From Clostridia bacterium (GTDB lineage Bacteria > Bacillota_A > Clostridia > Christensenellales > Aristaeellaceae), in assembly GCA_017464225.1 (NCBI GenBank), contig JAFUDW010000090.1:1-28494 (forward strand): DNA of 28,494 nucleotides, given 5' to 3'. Shown here in pieces: positions 23,196-28,494 of this stretch. The position numbers and the translations under genes were made by a program. Every line of letters starts with the position of its first letter. Position 1 is the first letter of the stretch. Under the pieces are notes generated by a model. The model was not told the DNA's origin. It was given only the letters and a program-made list of their open reading frames with translations, and made no database searches.

Positions 23196-24485
23196 GTGCT
23201 GAAATATCTGTGGACGGTGACCGAGGATCTGCTCCTGACGGTGACCATCGTGACCTGGATGCATACCGTATTGGCGAGGCTGTACGGCAAAAAGGGCGCG
23301 CGCGCGCATGCCGCGGGCATCGGCCTGGCCGTCGCCGCATCGCTGGCCTTCGCCATCGTAAAGAACAACACCAACAAGATCATTTCCAGCCAGTGGAATC
23401 ACTATATCTTTGCGGCATATATCGTGCTGAGCGTATTGTTCCTGGCGCTTTCGCTGATCTTTGGCCGCAGGGAAGGCGCGCGCTTCCACGCGGGCGGCGC
23501 ACTGCTGACGGCGGTCGGCGCCGGGGTTTCCGCCGTGCTGATCTTCTATTCGCTGCCCAAGGTGATGCTTTATCCCTTTAATTTCAACACCATGGGCAAC
23601 GGCTATTTTTCGGCCTATTACGGCGTGCGCCTGGCGGGCTGGGCGCTGGCGCTGGCGCTGCTGCTGATCTATTCCCGCAGGCTCGCCCGCTGCGGCCGGG
23701 ATATCCGGCGCTTTGGGTTGTCCGTGGGGCTGCTTGATCTGGCGGTGATCTCCTATGCCGTGTTCTGCTTCGGCCGCTTTTTCATCCCCTGGGTCAACCG
23801 GGCCAAATGGCTCAGTTGGCCCGTGAAATACACCAAAGAGGCCTACGGATGGGCGGGCAGCATCATGTCCTTCACGGGCCGCAACATCCAGCTGTTCATC
23901 TTCATTGCCGTGGGCCTGGCCGCCGTGCTGGCGATCGCGTTTTTCATCCAGAACACACGGGTGACCGAGCCCTACGATAACCCGGCCCAGCTGCGCAAGC
24001 TGCGCGCGCGCAACCGCCGGGGCCGCCGCACGGCGGCGATCACGCTTATCGCCATCGCGCTGTTCACCGTCATCCTGACGCTGGGCAAGGCCTACGATAC
24101 CCGGGTGATCGAGCTTTCGGCTCCCGAAACCTATACCGTGGAGGGCGACGAGATCCTGATCCCGCTGGAGAGCGTGAACGACGGCCATCTGCACCGCTTT
24201 GAATACCGCACCGAAAAGAACATCGACGTGCGCTGGATCGTGGTGCGCAAGCCCAACTCCGCCAGCTACGGCGTGGGCCTGGACGCCTGCGAGGTATGCG
24301 GCAACGCTGGATACTTTGAGCGCAACGGCCAGGTGATCTGCAAGCGCTGCGACGTGGTGATGAACATCAACACCATCGGCTTCAAGGGCGGCTGCAATCC
24401 CATCCCGCTGGCCTATGAGGTACGGGAGGGCAACCTTGTATTCAAGCTGAGCGATATCATCGCGGGCGAAAAAGAATTCAGATAA
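23196..24485 (+). CDS. DUF2318 membrane protein of FTR1-P19 iron systems
   Basis: A 429-aa membrane protein with about eight predicted helices in the first 300 residues and a C-terminal extracytoplasmic DUF2318 domain. That domain carries C365-x2-C368 and C382-x2-C385 plus a further Cys in GGCNPIPL, suited to a metal or Fe-S centre or to thiol redox exchange. DUF2318 proteins are fixed partners of FTR1-P19 systems and are thought to help reduce or hand over iron; the exact role is not established. GTG start, 8 bases after GGAGG. The first permease gene begins 15 bases downstream, so the transporter genes are probably translated together. Confidence 0.92.
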   Translation: MLKYLWTVTEDLLLTVTIVTWMHTVLARLYGKKGARAHAAGIGLAVAASLAFAIVKNNTNKIISSQWNHYIFAAYIVLSVLFLALSLIFGRREGARFHAGGALLTAVGAGVSAVLIFYSLPKVMLYPFNFNTMGNGYFSAYYGVRLAGWALALALLLIYSRRLARCGRDIRRFGLSVGLLDLAVISYAVFCFGRFFIPWVNRAKWLSWPVKYTKEAYGWAGSIMSFTGRNIQLFIFIAVGLAAVLAIAFFIQNTRVTEPYDNPAQLRKLRARNRRGRRTAAITLIAIALFTVILTLGKAYDTRVIELSAPETYTVEGDEILIPLESVNDGHLHRFEYRTEKNIDVRWIVVRKPNSASYGVGLDACEVCGNAGYFERNGQVICKRCDVVMNINTIGFKGGCNPIPLAYEVREGNLVFKLSDIIAGEKEFR

Positions 24486-24500
24486 GGAGGGCGGCGTTTG

Positions 24501-25796
24501 ATGCTGTTTCGTATGATCCGCGGCGTGCTTTTCCACCAGAAAAGCAAGATGCTGCTCATCGCTTTTACCATCGCCCTGGGGGCTTCTCTGGCCACCGGCA
24601 TGCTCAACGTGATGCTGGGCGTGGAGGAAAAGGTCAACAAGGAACTGAAAAACTACGGCGCCAATATTGTGGTCAAGCCCAAGGATTCCTCGCTGCTCAG
24701 CGATATTTACGACGTGGGCGAGGGCGCCGAGCTCAACGCCGCGTATCTGCGCGAGGACGAGCTGGGTAAAATCAAAACCATCTTCTGGGCCTTCAACATC
24801 GTGGACTTTACGCCTTTCCTGGACACCCAGATCGCGCTGCCCGACGGCGGCCAGGCCAAGATGGTGGGCACATGGTTCAACCACCATCTGGATCTTCCCA
24901 CAGGCGAAAGCCTGGACGCCGGCGTGGTGGGCATGCGCTCCTGGTGGGATGTGACGGCGGGCCGCTGGCTGGATGAAAAGGACGCAAACGCCGCCGACGA
25001 AATCATGGCCGGAACGCTGCTGGCCCAGGAAAAGGGCTGGCAGGTGGGCGATACCGTTACGCTCACCGGCAGCCATGGCGCGCGGGAGGTCACGCTGGTG
25101 GGCGTCTATGACGCCGGCGGCGACGAGGACAATCAGATCTACGCGTCGCTGGATCTGGTGCAATCGTTGACCGGCCGGGAAAACAAGGTAGCCTCCATCG
25201 AGGTATCCGCCCTGACCACCCCGGATAACGATCTGGCCCGCCGCGCCGCCCGCAACCCCGCCGCCCTCAGCAGCCGCGATTATGAAACCTGGTACTGCAC
25301 GGCCTATGTGAGCGCCATCTGCTACCAGATCCAGGAGGTCATCACCGGCTCTGTGGCCTCCGCCGTACGCCAGGTGGCCGAAAGCGAGGGCACCATCCTG
25401 GATAAAACAAAGCTGCTCATGATCCTGATCACCGCCCTGAGCCTGGTGGGCTCAGCCCTGGGCATCAGCAACCTGGTCACCGCCTCGGTCATGGAGCGCG
25501 CTCAGGAGATCGGCCTGCTCAAGGCCATCGGCGCCCGCGATCATTCCATCACAGGCGTGGTGATGACCGAGATTTTGATCACCGCCCTGGTGGGCTTCGC
25601 CGCCGGCTATTTCATGGGCTTCGGCTTTGCCCAGCTCATTGGCACCAGCGTGTTCGGATCGGCCATCGATATGAACCCCAAGGTCATCCCCATCGTGGCC
25701 GGACTCATCGCCCTGGTGACCATCGCCGGCAGCCTGCCCGCCATCCGCATGGTGCTCAGGCTCAAGCCTGCCGAAGTGCTGCACGGCGGGCATTAA
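24501..25796 (+). CDS. FtsX/MacB-like ABC permease of the iron operon (first)
   Basis: A 431-aa permease. One N-terminal helix (about 15-40), a MacB-like extracytoplasmic domain (about 45-295), then three C-terminal helices forming the FtsX domain (about 300-430), including the typical ERAQEIGLLKAIGA. The extracytoplasmic part has two close cysteines in WYCTAYVSAICYQ. The start is ambiguous: TTG at 24498 lies 7 bases after AGGAGG and ATG at 24501 lies 10; I chose the ATG. It corresponds to the first permease of Campylobacter-type P19 loci and pairs with the second permease and the LolD-like ATPase, presumably as a machine that works on extracytoplasmic iron carriers rather than a classic importer. 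Confidence 0.9.
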   Translation: MLFRMIRGVLFHQKSKMLLIAFTIALGASLATGMLNVMLGVEEKVNKELKNYGANIVVKPKDSSLLSDIYDVGEGAELNAAYLREDELGKIKTIFWAFNIVDFTPFLDTQIALPDGGQAKMVGTWFNHHLDLPTGESLDAGVVGMRSWWDVTAGRWLDEKDANAADEIMAGTLLAQEKGWQVGDTVTLTGSHGAREVTLVGVYDAGGDEDNQIYASLDLVQSLTGRENKVASIEVSALTTPDNDLARRAARNPAALSSRDYETWYCTAYVSAICYQIQEVITGSVASAVRQVAESEGTILDKTKLLMILITALSLVGSALGISNLVTASVMERAQEIGLLKAIGARDHSITGVVMTEILITALVGFAAGYFMGFGFAQLIGTSVFGSAIDMNPKVIPIVAGLIALVTIAGSLPAIRMVLRLKPAEVLHGGH

Positions 25797-25885
25797 GGAG
25801 AGCGTTCAAGGGCTTTCCGCCCTTGCGCTCCCAAACGGGGAAACGATCCCCCTGGCGGAGGCTTGAAGGCAAAGCCGCCAGCGTA
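25797..25885 (+). repeat. Short fragment related to the multi-hairpin repeat (copy E)
   Basis: It opens GGAGAGCGTTCAAGGGC-TTTCC-GCCCTTG, close to the left end of copy B, then GCTCC. Next come a GGGG/TCCCC hairpin and a CTGGCGG/CCGCCAG hairpin at 25852-25881. It sits inside an operon between two same-direction genes, unlike the full copies, and lacks the terminator-like hairpin. Confidence 0.6.
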
Positions 25886-25908
25886 TCCTTTCCATTGGAG
25901 GATCAATC

Positions 25909-27369
25909 ATGACAAAAAGACGCATGTTCCTGCGCATGATCACGGCGTCGCTGCTTCGGCGGCGGTCGCGCATGCTGATCGCACTTTTATCCATCGGCAT
26001 CGGCGCCACCATCCTGGCAGGCCTTGTGACCATTTATTATGACGTGCCCCGGCAGATGGGCGCGCAGTTCCGCTCCTACGGCGCCAACATGCTGCTGCTG
26101 CCCGAGGGCGACAGCATACTGGACAATAACAGCCTGCAAAGCGCGCTTTCGCTGATCCCGGAGGCTGAGCTGGTGGGCGCGACGCCCTACCGCTATGTGC
26201 GTCTGGATATGACCAGCCGCCAGCAGAGCTTTACCAGCGCGGGCACTGATTTTGAACAGGTACAGAAAACCAGCCCCTATTTCAGCGTAGAGGGCGAATA
26301 TCCCGCGGGCGCCCGGCAGGTGCTGGTGGGAAAGGAGATCGCCGAAACCATCGGCGTGCGCGTGGGCTCCACCATGGAGCTCACCTATCAGCCCGCGGCA
26401 GCGGAAAGCAACGCTTCCCCCGAGGAAAGCCGCGTGCCCGGCGCCATTCTCAGCGGCAGCGCTGAGGGCTGGAGCGCGGGGGTGGTCTATGTGAGCGCGA
26501 CGCTGGACGACGAGGCCCGGATCGCGAGCCTGACCATTGACGCCAGCACGCAGACGCCCGAATACGGCGGCCGCGTGCCCGAGGACGAGGCCTTTGCCGC
26601 CCAGTTCATCGGCAAAACGCTGCCGCTCACGATGGGCGAGGATATCGATGCCCTGAGCGGCGCGACCGTGACCTCGTCTGCCGTGGTGGAAGCGCTGAAC
26701 GGCGCTCGCCGCACCGCCGCTGCCGCCGTGCCCCGCACGCTGAACTTCACTGTGACCGGCATCCTGGTCACCGGCGGCGAGGAGGAAGGCTACGTATTCA
26801 TGTCGCTCAGCGATCTGGAGAGCCTGACCGGGGAAGCCCGGCTGGACGTGGCCGAGCTCAGCGTATCCGCCGCCGCCGACCAATTGGAGGGCTATGCCTC
26901 CGCCATCGCCGCGTCCGGCCTGGGCGTCAACGCGCGGCTGGTCAAGCGCGTCACCCGTTCCGAGGCCTCGGTATTGGAAAAGCTGACGGCGCTGGTGTTC
27001 CTGGTCACGCTGGTGGTGCTGCTGCTCACCATGATCTGCGTATCCACCACCATGATGGCGGTGGTCTCCGAACGCCGCAGGGAGATCGGCCTGCGCAAGG
27101 CGCTTGGCGCGTCGGACAACTCCATCCGCGCCGAGTTTCTGGGCGAGGGCATGTTCCTGGGCGCGCTGGGCGGCGTCATGGGCGCCCTGCTGGGCTTTGT
27201 ATTCGCCCAGGTAGTCAGCGTCAACGTGTTCGGCTCCTCCATCACCTTCCAGCCGCTGCTGCTGCCCGTGGCCGTGATCGTATCCATGGCCATCGCCGCG
27301 GTGAGCTGCCTGCTGCCCATCAAACGCGCCGTGGCCATCGATCCCGCCCTGGTTCTGAAAGGAGAATAA
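25909..27369 (+). CDS. FtsX-like ABC permease with an inserted FMN-binding domain
   Basis: A 486-aa permease. An N-terminal helix (about 22-43), a MacB-like extracytoplasmic region (about 50-350) and three C-terminal helices (about 358-470) with the FtsX signature ERRREIGLRKALGASD. Within the extracytoplasmic region, residues about 190-270 match the FMN_bind fold of RnfG/NqrC: a VSATLDDEARIASLTI pair of strands, a TPEYGGRVPEDEAFAAQFIGK segment and DALSGATVTSSAVVEALNGA. D247-x-x-S250-G-A-T253 is the site at which ApbE attaches FMN to threonine. This predicts a flavin on the outer face of the transporter. No apbE lies in the window. The ATG follows GGAGG by 8 bases. Permease identity is secure; the FMN domain is very likely. 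Confidence 0.9.
   Translation: MTKRRMFLRMITASLLRRRSRMLIALLSIGIGATILAGLVTIYYDVPRQMGAQFRSYGANMLLLPEGDSILDNNSLQSALSLIPEAELVGATPYRYVRLDMTSRQQSFTSAGTDFEQVQKTSPYFSVEGEYPAGARQVLVGKEIAETIGVRVGSTMELTYQPAAAESNASPEESRVPGAILSGSAEGWSAGVVYVSATLDDEARIASLTIDASTQTPEYGGRVPEDEAFAAQFIGKTLPLTMGEDIDALSGATVTSSAVVEALNGARRTAAAAVPRTLNFTVTGILVTGGEEEGYVFMSLSDLESLTGEARLDVAELSVSAAADQLEGYASAIAASGLGVNARLVKRVTRSEASVLEKLTALVFLVTLVVLLLTMICVSTTMMAVVSERRREIGLRKALGASDNSIRAEFLGEGMFLGALGGVMGALLGFVFAQVVSVNVFGSSITFQPLLLPVAVIVSMAIAAVSCLLPIKRAVAIDPALVLKGE
26476..26718 (+). other. FMN_bind-like domain inside the second permease
   Basis: This interval codes for residues about 190-270. The predicted flavinylated threonine (T253) is the ACC codon at 26665-26667. 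Flanking sequence on both sides is ordinary MacB/FtsX-type, so the domain looks like an insertion or a remodelled part of the periplasmic loop. Confidence 0.85.
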
Positions 27370-27373
27370 GCAA

Positions 27374-28048
27374 ATGAGTCTGCTTGAATTAAAAAACGTA
27401 TCCACAATTTACGGCGATCTGAAGGCGCTGGACAACGTGAGCATCCATGTGGATCAGGGCGAATGGGTGGCCATCATGGGCCCTTCGGGCTCAGGCAAGA
27501 GCACCATGATGAACATCATCGGCTGTATGGATAAGCCCACCAAGGGCGAGGTGCTGCTGGACGGCGTGGATATCAGCAAGGAGAGCAGCAAACGGCTTAC
27601 CGATATCCGCCGGGACAAGATCGGCCTGATCTTCCAGCAGTTCCATATGGTCAATTACCTGACGGCGGTGGAAAACGTGATGGTCAGCCAATATTATCAC
27701 TCCATGCCCGATGAAAAGGAGGCCCTGGACGCGCTGGGCCGCGTGGGCCTGCGCGAGCGTGCAAGGCATCTGCCCAGCCAGCTTTCGGGCGGCGAGCAGC
27801 AGCGCGTCTGCGTGGCGCGCGCGCTGATCAACCATCCCGAACTGATCCTGGCCGACGAACCCACCGGCAACCTGGACGAGGCCAACGAAAACATCGTGCT
27901 TGATCTCTTTGCCCAGCTGCACAAAGAGGGCACCACGCTGATCGTGGTCACCCACGACCCCGAGGTGGCCGAAGCCGCCCAGCGCACCATCGTGCTGGAG
28001 CATGGCCGCGTGGCCCGGGAAGTGATCAACGAGAACTTTGGAAAATGA
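27374..28048 (+). CDS. ABC transporter ATPase of the iron operon, LolD/MacB type
   Basis: A 224-aa cytoplasmic ATPase with Walker A GPSGSGKST (36-44), the Q-loop FQQ, signature LSGGEQQRV, Walker B LILADEPTGNLD and H-loop VTHDP. It belongs to the LolD/MacB/FtsE branch that powers mechanotransmission-type FtsX permeases rather than true importers. It starts 4 bases after the stop of the FMN-permease, with GGAG inside that gene's end. In Campylobacter and E. coli the next genes encode thioredoxin-like proteins; here a repeat follows and no such gene is visible. The 115 bases between its stop and copy D hold nothing I can identify. Confidence 0.95.
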   Translation: MSLLELKNVSTIYGDLKALDNVSIHVDQGEWVAIMGPSGSGKSTMMNIIGCMDKPTKGEVLLDGVDISKESSKRLTDIRRDKIGLIFQQFHMVNYLTAVENVMVSQYYHSMPDEKEALDALGRVGLRERARHLPSQLSGGEQQRVCVARALINHPELILADEPTGNLDEANENIVLDLFAQLHKEGTTLIVVTHDPEVAEAAQRTIVLEHGRVAREVINENFGK

Positions 28049-28163
28049 GCCGGCGCGTCAGCGTTATAGCAAAAGAGCCAGCAGCGCTCGCCTTTGAATC
28101 CCCTGCAATCATGTTTTATACTGAACCCTAACTAAAGTGCACACTCAAAAGCAGAAATTTGAT

Positions 28164-28494
28164 GGGGAGGGAGACGATAAGGGGCGCTGCCCCTTAAAAA
28201 CCCTGCCAGGGTGGGGAGGCCCACCCTGGACCCGCCAGTTGCGGATATAAGTTGGCGTCGTAAACAAGTAGCTTCCCGCAGCTGATTGGAATGGGGTTGT
28301 CGCAAAGAGCGCACCGGAAATACGCCGCAACACAAAAACGACTGGAAACGAGCAAGCTCGATCCAGCCGTTTTGCTTATGCGGCTATGATGCTATCGCGT
28401 CATTGACGTCGGCAAGCCGACGTCATTTCCGGTGCGGGTAACGTATTTAAACTTCGATAGAAAACCCCAGTCTGAGGTTGGCACGCGAAGCGGG
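28164..28494 (+). repeat. Dispersed multi-hairpin repeat, copy D (left part, cut by window end)
   Basis: Begins GGGGAGGGAGACGATAAGGGG. It holds hairpins TAAGGGGC-GCT-GCCCCTTA, CCAGGGTGGG-GAGG-CCCACCCTGG, a stem with tip GAGC-AA-GCTC, and TGACGTCGGC-AA-GCCGACGTCA, which is perfect here but has one mismatch in copy B. It ends at GAAGCGGG, equivalent to 7789 in copy B. It follows the iron-operon ATPase gene in the same orientation as the other copies. Confidence 0.9.

Noticed and set aside
23178..25163. 661-aa minus-strand frame
   Set aside because: Antisense across the DUF2318 and permease genes; spans two real genes and their junction.

Overview
The window looks like part of a GC-rich chromosome from an uncultured, probably gut-dwelling member of the Clostridia. 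Support comes from the strong AGGAGG ribosome sites, sigma-A promoters with 17-bp spacers, a rubrerythrin gene, a YesM/YesN pair beside an LplB/YtcP sugar transporter, and a large MucBP/SH3 surface protein. The taxonomic placement is inference; no rRNA or tRNA gene is present.

Layout. (1) 1-210 is the right half of a dispersed multi-hairpin repeat. (2) 250-2563, minus strand: a Nudix hydrolase, then a probable operon of a GNAT acetyltransferase, a TSCPD protein, a 35-aa membrane protein and rubrerythrin. (3) 2735-7456: a 1573-aa surface protein behind a near-consensus promoter. (4) 7466-8025: a complete repeat copy. (5) 8045-16441: a PHP-domain hydrolase gene divergent from a sugar-type ABC importer (two permeases and a binding protein), then a separately promoted YesM/YesN two-component system whose last gene is a PhnP-like metallo-hydrolase. 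(6) 16471-16902: a third repeat copy. (7) 16996-19584, minus strand: pgk-tpiA-yhbY, with a hairpin cluster between pgk and tpiA. (8) 19881-20441: an Ada-type Cys4/AraC regulator gene divergent from the iron operon. (9) 20657-28048: an FTR1 / P19 / DUF2318 / two FtsX-like permeases / ATPase operon. (10) 28164-end: the left half of a fourth repeat copy.

The most interesting part is the iron locus. Its order matches the Ftr1-P19-DUF2318-permease-permease-ATPase systems of Campylobacter and E. coli (FetMP-type). Two things stand out. The second permease carries an FMN-binding domain in its extracytoplasmic loop, with a complete D-x-x-S-G-A-T flavinylation motif, which suggests that flavin-based electron transfer is built into the transporter. 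The 215-bp divergent promoter region holds four GTTAG-N6-CTAAC inverted repeats arranged as two mirrored pairs. The inner member of each pair overlaps an extended -10 element, so both directions are probably controlled by one unidentified repressor.

The second theme is a dispersed non-coding repeat of about 560 bp, seen in four copies plus a short related fragment. It is built of many short-loop hairpins whose stems differ between copies by compensatory changes. Each copy lies directly after the 3' end of a gene. Its central hairpin, with A-tract and T-tract arms, looks like a bidirectional terminator. Both window edges fall in this repeat about 24 nt apart in family coordinates, so the window is probably a contig broken by the repeat.
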